The position numbers were made by a program, and so were the translations under genes. Below the pieces are notes generated by a model. It saw only the letters and a list, made by a program, of their open reading frames with translations, did no database searches and was not told the DNA's origin. This document shows, piece after piece, positions 24,802 to 33,233 of a DNA stretch of 64,000 nt. The stretch spans positions 4,840,242 through 4,904,241 of the forward strand of contig NZ_CP007145.1 in the NCBI RefSeq assembly GCF_000576555.1. The letters are read 5' to 3'. The DNA is from Hymenobacter swuensis DY53. GTDB lineage: Bacteria; Bacteroidota; Bacteroidia; Cytophagales; Hymenobacteraceae. The stretch's first letter is position 1; each line of letters opens with the position of its first letter.

Positions 24802-26637
24802 TTATTCAACCGTTACCGATTTGGCCAGGTTGCGGGGCTGGTCCACGTTGCAGCCGCGTAGCACGGCAATGTGGTAGCTCAGCAGCTGCAGAGGCACTAC
24901 CGATACCAGCGGCATCAGCACGTCGCTGGTAGCGGGCACTTCGATGGTGAATTCGGCCATGGCCGGAATCACGTCGTCGCCTTCCGTTACTACCGCAATG
25001 ATGCGGCCTTTCCGGGCCTTTACTTCCTGAATGTTGCTCACCACCTTCTCGTACGAGCTATCCTTGGTGGCAATCACCACCACGGGCATGTTCTCATCGA
25101 TGAGGGCAATGGGGCCATGCTTCATTTCGGCGGCTGGGTAGCCTTCGGCGTGGATGTAGCTGATTTCCTTCAGCTTCAGTGCGCCTTCCAGGGCCACGGG
25201 GAAGTTGTAGCCCCGGCCCAGGTACAGGAAGTTCGGCACGTCCTTGAACGTTTCGGCAATCTTCTCGATCTGGTCGTTAAGCAGCAGCGCCTTCTCCACT
25301 TTCGCGGGAATCGTGCTTAGCTCCACCATCAACTCCCGCAGGCGGGTGTCGGAGAGGGTACCACGCTTGTGGCCCACAATCATGGCCAGCAGTGTTAGTA
25401 CGGTTACCTGGGCCGTAAAGGCTTTGGTAGAAGCTACCCCGATTTCGGGGCCGGCATGGGTGTACGCGCCGGCATCGGTGGCGCGGGCAATGCTGCTGCC
25501 CACCACGTTGCAGATACCGAAGATGGTCGCGCCCCGGCTCTTGGCCAGCTCAATAGCTGCCAGCGTATCGGCCGTTTCACCTGATTGCGAAATGGCAATG
25601 ACGATGTCGCGCTCCGTAATTACAGGGTTGCGGTAGCGGAACTCCGAGGCATACTCCACTTCCACTGGAATGCGGGCCAAGTCTTCCAATAGGTACTCGG
25701 CCACGAGGCCGGCGTGCCAGCTGGTACCACAGGCCACAATCAAGATGCGGTCGGCATTCACGAACTTCCGCTCGTAAGCGCGCACGCCGCCCATGTTTAG
25801 GTGGCCGGCTTCCAGCTCCAGACGACCACGCATGGAGTCGAGAATCGAGCGGGGCTGCTCGAAAATCTCCTTCAGCATGAAGTGCTCGTAGCCACCTTTC
25901 TCGATGCGGTCCAGCTCCAGCTCCAGTGTCTGGATGTAGGGCGTCTGTACTACATCTTCGCGGGAGCGGATTTCCAGCTTCCCGTCCCGGATAATGGCCA
26001 GCTCGTAGTCATTTACATACACTACTTCGTTGGTGTACTCAATGATGGGTGTCGCATCGGACGCCAGGAAGAACTCGCCTTCACCTACCCCGATTACCAG
26101 CGGGGAACCCTTGCGGGCCGCAATTAGCTGACCGGGATTGTCTTTGCTGAGTACTACAATAGCGTAGGCTCCTACTACTTCGTGCAGAGCCAAACGTACA
26201 GCTTCCTCCAGCGTGCAGCTGTTCTGCTTCTGGATTTCCTCAATCAGATTCACGAAAACCTCCGTGTCCGTATCGGAGTGAAATACGTGACCCTGCTGCT
26301 GCAAATGCTGCTTCAAAGCGGCGTAGTTCTCGATGATGCCGTTGTGAATGATGGCAATGCGCTCCGAAGTGGAGTAATGCGGGTGCGCATTCACGTCGTT
26401 CGGCTCACCGTGGGTGGCCCAGCGGGTGTGGCCCATGCCAATGTGAGCGTGGGTGTCCTGCTCACCGATGAAGGCTTCAAGGTCGGCTACTTTGCCTTTC
26501 TTCTTGTAAACGGTAAGCTGCCCGTTCAACAGGGCAACCCCGGCCGAGTCGTAGCCCCGGTATTCCAGACGGCGCAGGCCTTTGATGATAATGGGGCAAG
26601 CCTCACGGTGCCCAATGTAAGCGACAATTCCGCACAT
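24802..26637 (-). CDS. glmS: Glutamine-fructose-6-phosphate aminotransferase (isomerizing)
   Basis: 611 residues from the ATG complementary to 26635-26637; Cys2 follows it as the glutaminase nucleophile (MCGIVAYIGHREACP). It makes glucosamine-6-phosphate, the first step to UDP-GlcNAc for peptidoglycan and lipid A. The N-terminal Ntn glutaminase domain (HTRWATHGEPNDVNAHPH) is followed by two SIS sugar-isomerase domains (ACGTSWHAGLVAEYLLE, SQSGETADTLAA, GRGYNFPVALEGALKLKE), and the C-terminus has LAKSVTVE as in all GlmS. It lies next to the DUF4270 gene, an order conserved in Bacteroidota. Confidence 0.97.
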   Translation of the reverse strand: MCGIVAYIGHREACPIIIKGLRRLEYRGYDSAGVALLNGQLTVYKKKGKVADLEAFIGEQDTHAHIGMGHTRWATHGEPNDVNAHPHYSTSERIAIIHNGIIENYAALKQHLQQQGHVFHSDTDTEVFVNLIEEIQKQNSCTLEEAVRLALHEVVGAYAIVVLSKDNPGQLIAARKGSPLVIGVGEGEFFLASDATPIIEYTNEVVYVNDYELAIIRDGKLEIRSREDVVQTPYIQTLELELDRIEKGGYEHFMLKEIFEQPRSILDSMRGRLELEAGHLNMGGVRAYERKFVNADRILIVACGTSWHAGLVAEYLLEDLARIPVEVEYASEFRYRNPVITERDIVIAISQSGETADTLAAIELAKSRGATIFGICNVVGSSIARATDAGAYTHAGPEIGVASTKAFTAQVTVLTLLAMIVGHKRGTLSDTRLRELMVELSTIPAKVEKALLLNDQIEKIAETFKDVPNFLYLGRGYNFPVALEGALKLKEISYIHAEGYPAAEMKHGPIALIDENMPVVVIATKDSSYEKVVSNIQEVKARKGRIIAVVTEGDDVIPAMAEFTIEVPATSDVLMPLVSVVPLQLLSYHIAVLRGCNVDQPRNLAKSVTVE

Positions 26638-26750
26638 AGTTGTTTGATTGTGACAGAGCAGAAACCTTCCAGAAGAAAGCAAAAATTCGGGCGGCAACGG
26701 CAAAAGCCGTGCCGCCCTTGCCGGCAAGCTAACCTGGCAGCGAAAGCTGC

Positions 26751-28229
26751 TTAACGCAGCTTGGAGTAGTATACGCGCAACTTGATGTTGTTGGCATCCA
26801 GTTGGGCCCGGCTAAGCCCAAGACTCAGATTAGCCCGGAGTACCGGCGACAGAATCAGGCCACTTGGTAATTCCCCGTCCAGTCGGTTTTGCAGGTAGGC
26901 CTGCAGGTATTCAGTGATGGAAACGGAGTAATACTGCACAGGGTCCTGGCCGGCCGGAATGGATGCCGATACCGGAAAATCGGTTCGGGTAGGCGTTAGG
27001 CGCGCTCCGTTTTTGTCCAAGCCTTCCTGCTGTACCATACGCTCCGCAACGGTGGCCCCCACGGTGCGGGTCAGTACCTGATTGGCACTGTTAACCTCAT
27101 ATAGGTACAAGCCATTCGGGTAAGAGAACAGTCCGTTGCTGAACTGCTTTACCGGAATGAGCAGCTCGGCCCGGTTAATAGCCAATTCAGCGTTATTCCG
27201 AAGGTTGTCCAGCCCCTGAAACTCAATGCGGGTAGCCAATCCAGTTCCTTCCTGAGCGTACGTGAAGCCATTGGTTGCGCTGGGGGGCAGGGTGGACTGA
27301 GCAGTGGTAAGGCCTGCGAGGGCAGTACCACTCAAATCCGTGTTCACCTGCGTGAAGTATTTGCCCGGAACTGAAGAAAGGCCGTGGGCCAGCAGCAACC
27401 GGTATTGCCGGGTGCGTACTTTGCCGGTGGTAGAAGTGCCGGTGTAATAAAAGCTTACGTTGGCGCTTGTGTTGCTGGTGAAGCCAGCAATACTGCCCAG
27501 ATGCCCGGCGGAAGGCTGCAGAGCCAAACCCTTCCAGACGGCGTCCAGCTTGCTTTGAGAAGGAGTTCCGTCCTTTAGGGCCGCAAACACGGAGTTAGCC
27601 AACGTGGCCGTAGCCGGATACTTCTGCATGCGGATGCGCACTACGCGGTCAGGCACCAAGGCGGTGGTTACCGTAGTGGTCGTATCACCGCTGTTGCCAG
27701 AGGCAACACGCTGCTTAACCAGCCTGTTGCGGTTAAGCGGGGCTTCAAAATTTGTCAGCAGGCTGGTGCCCGTTGCTACCGTTGAGGCAGAGTTGTACAC
27801 TGCCCGCTCATCCAGCGGCTGCTGCAAATCTTTCAGATCGAGTCGCAGGGGTTGAGCCGCTGAGCCGTATATCTGATCAAAAGGCAGACTGATGACAGCT
27901 GAGTCCAGCCTGAGAGCCGTAAACGTAGACGGCACCGTATCACTGCTGATGACCAGCAGGTTCAGGAAGCCACTAGCGGCCGTGGTGCCAACGAAGGAGT
28001 CGCGCACCCGGCCTACCAGAATGTGGTCAGCTTTCACCGTTTCTACGGGTTGCTGCCGCACAGTGGAAGCCGTCACTGGCAGATCGAGGTAGCTAGCGGT
28101 AATGGGAGAGGTGCCGGGAAGCTCGAGACCCAGGTCGCTGGCTTTTTCGCAGCCAGTAGCAAATCCGAGCAGGGAAACGGCAAAAAGGGAAACCGAAGCG
28201 AGTCGGCTGGCGCTAGTTGGCCAATTCAT
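26751..28229 (-). CDS. DUF4270-family lipoprotein
   Basis: 492 residues. An N-terminal signal peptide ends in a lipobox (LLGFATGC), followed by a long beta-rich exposed region, for example LGLELPGTSP and LRLDSAVISLPFDQIYG. This is a Bacteroidota-specific family of unknown function. It overlaps the GT5-like gene upstream by 17 nt and precedes glmS, so it is translationally coupled. The conserved neighbourhood (GT5-like, panC, panD) suggests it belongs to an outer-membrane process tied to sugar metabolism, but the role is unknown. Confidence 0.85.
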   Translation of the reverse strand: MNWPTSASRLASVSLFAVSLLGFATGCEKASDLGLELPGTSPITASYLDLPVTASTVRQQPVETVKADHILVGRVRDSFVGTTAASGFLNLLVISSDTVPSTFTALRLDSAVISLPFDQIYGSAAQPLRLDLKDLQQPLDERAVYNSASTVATGTSLLTNFEAPLNRNRLVKQRVASGNSGDTTTTVTTALVPDRVVRIRMQKYPATATLANSVFAALKDGTPSQSKLDAVWKGLALQPSAGHLGSIAGFTSNTSANVSFYYTGTSTTGKVRTRQYRLLLAHGLSSVPGKYFTQVNTDLSGTALAGLTTAQSTLPPSATNGFTYAQEGTGLATRIEFQGLDNLRNNAELAINRAELLIPVKQFSNGLFSYPNGLYLYEVNSANQVLTRTVGATVAERMVQQEGLDKNGARLTPTRTDFPVSASIPAGQDPVQYYSVSITEYLQAYLQNRLDGELPSGLILSPVLRANLSLGLSRAQLDANNIKLRVYYSKLR

Positions 28230-29025
28230 TATAGAGTGCGTAGTAAGAAGTCAGCAGATTGTCGTCGGCGCCTACCTGCTCAATTTGTTTGTTGGTTGAA
28301 TACTCTGCAAACAGAGTCTTCAGGTTTTCGCTAAAATCCTCGTCGGATTTCACCACTGTATCGGCATATTCCATACCTACTTTGATGAAACCGCCGAAGT
28401 CGGCGGTTTTCAGCGAAGCCAGCATTTCGTCCTCAATGTCCAGCATCTTAGCCTTCTCTACAATATCGCCCTCAAATTTGAAGTCGAACTCGTTGTTGTA
28501 GATAGTAAAGACCGATTTGGCGTCCTTGAAAATCGGGTCCTTTTTATAGGTCGTTTTCAAATACATGGGAATAAGGCCGGTCATCCAGTCGTTGCAATGT
28601 ACGATATCCGGCGACCAGCCGAGTTTCTTCACCGTTTCCAGTACCCCTTTGCAAAAGAAGATAGCCCGCTCGTCGTTGTCAGAGTGAAACTTATCGTTCT
28701 TATCTACCAGCACCGACTTGCGGTGGAAGTAATCTTCGTTGTCGATGAAGTAAACTTGCAACTTCGCATTCGGAATGGAAGCTACCTTAATGATAAGCGG
28801 CTTCTCATCTTCGCCCACCGCAATATTGATTCCCGACAGACGCACTACTTCATGCAGGCGGTTTTTACGCTCATTAATAATGCCGAACCGGGGTACAAAA
28901 ATGCGGATTTCCATCCCCATTTCCTGCATTCCCTGCGGCAGGCGCCGCAAAAACTCCGCTACCTTGGTGGTCTGCAAAAACGGGTTGATTTCCGTGGCAG
29001 CGTAGAGTATTCTCAACTTGGACAT
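28213..29025 (-). CDS. Glycogen/starch synthase-like protein (GT5 catalytic domain only)
   Basis: 270 residues, about half of GlgA. It has only the N-terminal GT5 Rossmann domain, with KLRILYAATEINPFLQ, a VHCNDWMTGLIPMYLKTTY element and a FTIYNNEFDF segment. The GlgA KxGGL ADP-glucose motif is not there; the equivalent stretch reads TTKVAEFLRRLPQGM. The C-terminal nucleotide-binding domain is absent. So a normal glycogen synthase reaction is doubtful; a regulatory or sugar-binding role is possible (inference). It is the start of a promoter-driven - strand unit with DUF4270. Confidence 0.85.
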   Translation of the reverse strand: MSKLRILYAATEINPFLQTTKVAEFLRRLPQGMQEMGMEIRIFVPRFGIINERKNRLHEVVRLSGINIAVGEDEKPLIIKVASIPNAKLQVYFIDNEDYFHRKSVLVDKNDKFHSDNDERAIFFCKGVLETVKKLGWSPDIVHCNDWMTGLIPMYLKTTYKKDPIFKDAKSVFTIYNNEFDFKFEGDIVEKAKMLDIEDEMLASLKTADFGGFIKVGMEYADTVVKSDEDFSENLKTLFAEYSTNKQIEQVGADDNLLTSYYALYNELAN

Positions 29026-29072
29026 ATAGAGTCAGTTGGGGTGATTGGGAAAGGGCAACACTTTGGGATGCA

Positions 29073-29103
29073 CAAAATTAAGCATTTTTGAGGGAAATTT
29101 CAA
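29073..29103 (-). promoter_or_regulatory. Promoter of the GT5-like gene
   Basis: On the - strand: TTG (29101-29103), 20 nt, then TAATTTTG (29073-29080), matching the TTG / TAnnTTTG pair. The start codon is about 48 nt downstream. Confidence 0.65.
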
Positions 29104-29145
29104 CTTTGCCCGGTTGGCCTCTGGCCGAAGGGCGCTTTTTACTCT

Positions 29146-29994
29146 ATGGAGATACTGAATACCGCCGCCGCGTTGCAAGCCCGGACCGAAACTTGGCGCC
29201 GTGAGGGAAAACGCATTGGCCTAGTGCCTACCATGGGGGCCCTGCACGAGGGACATTTGCAGCTGGTGCGCGCTGCGGCACAGGAATGCGAGGTGGTTGT
29301 GGTGAGCATTTTTGTGAACCCAACCCAGTTCAATAACCCCGATGACTTCCGGCTGTATCCACGCCTGCCTGAGGCGGATGCAGCCCTGCTAGACCCGGCA
29401 GGCTGCACGGCGCTATTTCTGCCCTCGGTAGAGGAAATGTATCCGCAGCCTACGGTTCTGCGGTTTGATTTCGGGCCGCTGGAACGGGTGATGGAAGGGG
29501 AGCACCGGCCGGGGCACTTCAACGGAGTAGCCACGGTAGTCAGCAAGCTGTTTCACCTGAGCCGGCCGCACCGGGCGTACTTCGGGCAGAAGGATTTTCA
29601 GCAGGTAGCGGTAGTGCGCCAGTTGGTGCAGGATTTGTCGTTTGATCTGGATTTGGTGGCGTATCCAACCATCCGGGAGGCGGACGGGCTGGCTATGTCC
29701 TCGCGTAACCGCCGGCTCGATGCCCCGGCCCGGGCAATGGCTCCCCGACTGTATCAGGCCTTGCAGCTCGCCGAAACACTAGTGTGTGAAAAGGCGGTAA
29801 GTCCGGCGGAGGTGAAAGCCGCCGCCGCTGGCTTTTTGGCGGAAGAACCAGCTATTGCCCTGGAATATCTGGCCGTAGTGGATGCGCAAACCCTGCAGCC
29901 ACTGACGGAATGGCAGCCTGGTCACCCGGTGGCGTTGTGTCTGGCCGCGCATCTGGGCGGCGTCCGGCTCATTGATAATATCGTGGTAAACTGA
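29146..29994 (+). CDS. panC: Pantothenate synthetase
   Basis: 282 residues. It joins pantoate and beta-alanine with ATP. The nucleotidyl-transferase HIGH-like motif is MGALHEGHLQLVRAA, with SIFVNPTQF and the KMSKS-type region ADGLAMSSRNRRL. Size and ends are normal. It is divergent from the GT5-like gene and 114 nt before panD, so the CoA precursor genes lie together. An inverted-repeat spacer separates the two. Confidence 0.96.
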   Translation: MEILNTAAALQARTETWRREGKRIGLVPTMGALHEGHLQLVRAAAQECEVVVVSIFVNPTQFNNPDDFRLYPRLPEADAALLDPAGCTALFLPSVEEMYPQPTVLRFDFGPLERVMEGEHRPGHFNGVATVVSKLFHLSRPHRAYFGQKDFQQVAVVRQLVQDLSFDLDLVAYPTIREADGLAMSSRNRRLDAPARAMAPRLYQALQLAETLVCEKAVSPAEVKAAAAGFLAEEPAIALEYLAVVDAQTLQPLTEWQPGHPVALCLAAHLGGVRLIDNIVVN

Positions 29995-30065
29995 TGAATG
30001 AATGGAGAATCTGAATAGCGCAGTCAAGCCATTCGTTCCGCCATTCACCGGTCCATCCATTCGCC
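29995..30065. repeat. Word-repeat spacer between panC and panD (copy G)
   Basis: The left part has GAATGAATGGA-like words, and the right part reversed reads GAATGGATGGACCGGTGAATGG. The pairing is imperfect; it looks like a weaker member of the family. Confidence 0.45.
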
Positions 30066-30070
30066 TTGCC

Positions 30071-30078
30071 TATCTTTG
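30071..30078 (+). promoter_or_regulatory. -7 box TATCTTTG upstream of panD
   Basis: Fits TAnnTTTG 30 nt before the panD ATG. No TTG at the -33 distance is seen. Confidence 0.45.
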
Positions 30079-30108
30079 CGGGCCAGAAATCACCCGTTTT
30101 TTCTTCTC

Positions 30109-30456
30109 ATGCATATCGAGGTTCTCAAGTCTAAAATTCACCGCGTGAAGGTTACGCAGGCGGAGCTGCACTACGTGGGCAGCATCACCATCGATGAGGA
30201 CCTGCTGGACGCGGCCAACATGGTGGAAAACGAGAAGGTCACCATTGTCAATATCAATAATGGGGAGCGGTTCGAAACCTACACAATTAAAGGGGAGCGA
30301 GGCTCGGGCATGATTTGCCTGAATGGGCCGGCCGCGCGCCGGGTGGCAGTTGGCGACATCGTCATCATCATCTCCTACGCCCTGATTGACTTTGCCGAGG
30401 CAAAGGCCCACCAACCTACCGTCATTTTCCCGGACCAGCATAACCGGGTAGCGTAA
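30109..30456 (+). CDS. panD: Aspartate 1-decarboxylase proenzyme
   Basis: 115 residues from ATG 30109; the upstream GTG adds a short hydrophobic stretch that the family lacks. It decarboxylates L-aspartate to beta-alanine for pantothenate. Self-cleavage between Gly24 and Ser25 in YVGSITID creates the pyruvoyl group. Other motifs are [15 protein letters not shown] [12 protein letters not shown] and [19 protein letters not shown]. It pairs with panC just upstream. Confidence 0.96.
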   Translation: MHIEVLKSKIHRVKVTQAELHYVGSITIDEDLLDAANMVENEKVTIVNINNGERFETYTIKGERGSGMICLNGPAARRVAVGDIVIIISYALIDFAEAKAHQPTVIFPDQHNRVA

Positions 30457-30481
30457 CCTCCCAGCCGCGGGCAACAGCGCG

Positions 30482-30519
30482 AAGGCTGACTATTCTTGCC
30501 TAAGAGTAGTCAGCCTTTT
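30482..30519 (+). terminator. Terminator after panD
   Basis: AAGGCTGACTATTCTT / AAGAGTAGTCAGCCTT with one mismatch, then TTTA. Confidence 0.8.
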
Positions 30520-30553
30520 ACTTGCCTGTAGGCTGACCCCGAACGATTAATCT

Positions 30554-31579
30554 ATGAAGCAACTCTTCAACGTTATCAAGTACACGCTGCTGCTGGCTGT
30601 TTCGGGGCTGCTGATGTGGTATGCCCTGCAGGGCCAGAACCTGAGCCGCATCGGGGAATACGTGCGCAGTGCTAACTATGCGTGGCTGGTATTGACGATG
30701 GCGCTGTCGGTGCTGGGCTATTTCAGCCGGGCGTACCGCTGGAAAATGCAGATTGACCCCACCGGCCACAAGCCGGCCTACTGGGATGTATACCACGCCA
30801 TGATGGTGGGCTACCTTGCCAACATGGTGCTGCCGCGCATGGGGGAGGTAATCCGGTGCTCGGTGCTGCGGCGCACCAGTGGCGTACCGGTACAGGTAGC
30901 GTTGGGTACGGTGGTAACGGAGCGGGTAATTGATGTGCTGGTGCTGCTTGGGCTACTGGGAACCACGCTGCTGCTCGATTTCAACACGTTCTGGTCGTTT
31001 GTGACGGATAAAGTGCTGGGTGGCCGCTACGATGCGCTGGCCCGCAACCGTACCCCGCTGCTGCTGGCTTTGGGTATTGCGGTGGTGCTGGTGCTGGGGT
31101 TGGCTTACGCGGTATTCCGCAACTTGGAGCGGCTGCGCCAGAACGCCCTGTTCAATAAAGCCATGAGCTTCGTGAAAGGAGTGTTAGCCGGAGCATTCAG
31201 CATCCTGAAGCTGGAGCACAAGGGCACCTTCCTGCTGCATACGTTCTTTACCTGGGCCGTTTATTACCTCATGGATTACCTGGCTTTCTTTGCCTTCCCA
31301 GCTACCTACGACTTAGGCATGCGGGCGGCCCTGGCGGTCCTCACGTTTGGGGCGTTTGGCATGGCCGCGCCGGTGGCGGGTGGTATTGGCCCGTTTCACG
31401 TAATGGTGCAAGGTATTCTGCTGGCGTATGGCGTGAGCAAAGAAGCTGGTATTGCCTATGCACTGGTGGTACACGGCTCCCAAACGCTGCTGGTCGTTGT
31501 GATGGGCGGCATCAGCTTTCTGGCCAGCATGATGAAATCGGGCAAAAAGGTGGTGTTACCGGAAGGAGTAGCCGCGTAA
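30554..31579 (+). CDS. UPF0104/lysylphosphatidylglycerol-synthase-like membrane protein
   Basis: 341 residues, strongly hydrophobic with about eight transmembrane helices (for example YTLLLAVSGLLMWYALQG near the start, DVLVLLGLLGTTLLLDF, and SQTLLVVVMGGISFLASMM near the end). The family includes AglD-like and MprF flippase domains; in Bacteroidota it is a conserved membrane protein near panC/panD with no proven substrate. Possible roles are lipid flipping or polyprenol-linked glycan export. It has a short positive C-terminal tail. Confidence 0.8.
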   Translation: MKQLFNVIKYTLLLAVSGLLMWYALQGQNLSRIGEYVRSANYAWLVLTMALSVLGYFSRAYRWKMQIDPTGHKPAYWDVYHAMMVGYLANMVLPRMGEVIRCSVLRRTSGVPVQVALGTVVTERVIDVLVLLGLLGTTLLLDFNTFWSFVTDKVLGGRYDALARNRTPLLLALGIAVVLVLGLAYAVFRNLERLRQNALFNKAMSFVKGVLAGAFSILKLEHKGTFLLHTFFTWAVYYLMDYLAFFAFPATYDLGMRAALAVLTFGAFGMAAPVAGGIGPFHVMVQGILLAYGVSKEAGIAYALVVHGSQTLLVVVMGGISFLASMMKSGKKVVLPEGVAA

Positions 31580-31648
31580 ATCAGGTTTTCCGGGGCCGGC
31601 AGTCTAACCGCCGGACCTTGTTGGTTGAGCAGAAATAAACCGTGTTGC

Positions 31649-32146
31649 ATGATGATGTGGACGAAAGATAAAATCCTGAGCCAAGCTAAGCTGCTGCCGG
31701 TGGTAGCAGGCTGGCAGGCGGCCGGCGAAAAGGTGGTGTTCACCAATGGCTGTTTCGACTTGCTGCACCTGGGCCATGTGGATTACCTCGAGAAAGCCCG
31801 GCACCTGGGTAACCGACTGGTGGTAGGCCTGAATACGGACGCCTCGGTGAGCTGCCTCAAGCCCGGCCGTCCGCTCCAAGACGAAGTGTCACGGGCGCGG
31901 GTGCTGGCCTCACTTTTGTTTGTGGATGCAGTAGTGCTCTTCGGCGAGCAAACTCCGCTGACGTTGATTGAAGCCGTCCGGCCCGACATTCTGGTGAAAG
32001 GCGACGATTATCAGCTTAGCGGAATTGTGGGCCACGAGGTAGTGTTACAGAACGGCGGGCAGGTGCTGACTGTACCCCTGGTAGTCGGCTACAGCACTAC
32101 CCGCATCGTCGAGCGTATTTTACAGAGTTCCCAGGGGCTCGTTTGA
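31649..32146 (+). CDS. rfaE2: D-glycero-beta-D-manno-heptose 1-phosphate adenylyltransferase
   Basis: 165 residues from the first of three ATG codons at 31649. It is the stand-alone adenylyltransferase half of HldE, making ADP-heptose for lipopolysaccharide. The nucleotidyltransferase motif is TNGCFDLLHLGHVDYL, with the HxGH at residues 40-43, and the C-terminal VPLVVGYSTTRIVERI fits the family. No kinase domain is fused. It is an LPS-related gene close to the UPF0104 protein, which may be in the same transcript. Confidence 0.93.
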   Translation: MMMWTKDKILSQAKLLPVVAGWQAAGEKVVFTNGCFDLLHLGHVDYLEKARHLGNRLVVGLNTDASVSCLKPGRPLQDEVSRARVLASLLFVDAVVLFGEQTPLTLIEAVRPDILVKGDDYQLSGIVGHEVVLQNGGQVLTVPLVVGYSTTRIVERILQSSQGLV

Positions 32147-32221
32147 GGAAAGAAGGTGGCCGCGAGGTACCGGTAGTTGCTCAGGCGGGTTCCGGTTTCT
32201 TCCACCCCGAAATTCCTTCCC

Positions 32222-32914
32222 ATGTACCAGATGAATCCGGCCTATATCATCGTCTTGCTGACGATGCTGGCCAGTTGGCTGATCCAGCGCCGTTTGCAAA
32301 GCAAGTTTGAGCAGTACTCCCGGGTAGGACTGAGCAACGGCCTGTCGGGCCGCCAGATTGCGGAGCTGATGCTGGCCGACCACGGCATCACCGATGTGCG
32401 CGTTATCAGTACCGAGGGCCGCCTCACCGACCACTACAACCCGGCCGATAAAACCGTAAACTTGAGCGAGGCGGTGTACGAGGAGCGAAGTGCGGCCGCC
32501 GCTGCCGTAGCCGCCCACGAGTGCGGCCATGCCGTGCAGCATGCCACCGCCTACAGTGCTCTGCAGTTCCGCTCGGCTATGGTGCCGGCTTTAAGCGCAG
32601 TGTCGAAGTTTATGCCCATCCTGCTGTTCTTGGGCGTGATAATGCTGCGTACCACGCCGTTACCGCTTGGCATCGGCGTTGCGTTTTTCGCCCTGACCAC
32701 CCTCTTCAGCTTTGTGACGCTGCCAGTGGAATTTGATGCCTCCAAACGCGCCCTGGCCTGGATGGACAAGCGCAACGTAGTAACTCCACAGGAACACGTC
32801 ATGGCAAAAGACGCCCTCTGGTGGGCCGCCATGACCTACGTGGTAGCCGCTCTGGGCTCCTTGGCTACTCTGTTTTATTACGCCACCCTGCTCATGGGTC
32901 GCCGCCGTGACTAG
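32222..32914 (+). CDS. YugP-family zinc metallopeptidase (membrane)
   Basis: 230 residues from ATG 32222, where the N-terminal helix starts. The zinc motif HECGH is at 99-103, followed by AVQHATAYSALQ. Helices are near the N-terminus (PAYIIVLLTMLASWLI), in the middle (FMPILLFLGVIMLRTTPLPLG, VAFFALTTLFSFV) and at the end (MTYVVAALGSLATLFYY). The PF04298 family is a neutral membrane metalloprotease with unknown substrates. It stands after the heptose gene by 75 nt. Confidence 0.88.
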   Translation: MYQMNPAYIIVLLTMLASWLIQRRLQSKFEQYSRVGLSNGLSGRQIAELMLADHGITDVRVISTEGRLTDHYNPADKTVNLSEAVYEERSAAAAAVAAHECGHAVQHATAYSALQFRSAMVPALSAVSKFMPILLFLGVIMLRTTPLPLGIGVAFFALTTLFSFVTLPVEFDASKRALAWMDKRNVVTPQEHVMAKDALWWAAMTYVVAALGSLATLFYYATLLMGRRRD

Positions 32915-32939
32915 CCGCTGGCCTTTGATGGAATTGCTG

Positions 32940-32966
32940 CCGCCACGCCGGTCACCGGGGTGGCGG
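32940..32966 (+). terminator. Stem-loop after the yugP-like gene
   Basis: CCGCCAC / GTGGCGG stem with inner GGTCACC pairing. No T-run follows. Confidence 0.45.
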
Positions 32967-33233
32967 TAGTGTATCTGGGAGGGCTGGTTTGTTGGAAATC
33001 TGCAAAAGCGAACAGGTGTTAGCGGGCCTATAAACCTGCTCAGGCAGTACCAATAAGTACATAGTTTGGTGCCTTGGAAACAAAAAAGGGGCTTCAGACC
33101 TTATAAAGCCAGCTTCCCAGAAAAAATCTGTGGTATCTGCTTAATCTGCAAAATCTGTGCTTTAATTTTGATCCGCCAGCGAATTTACGCTCGGTCTTTG
33201 CAGACGAGTTTCCCACCCCACCCTTAGTACCCT
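32967..33233. other. Gene-free stretch with AATCTG words
   Basis: About 270 nt with no reading frame. It contains a repeated ATCTG word near 33121-33162 (AATCTGTGGTATCTGC, AATCTGCAAAATCTGTG), the same words as the outer arms at 12,232, but no convincing inverted partner. The acyl-CoA dehydrogenase ATG follows at 33234. Confidence 0.5.
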
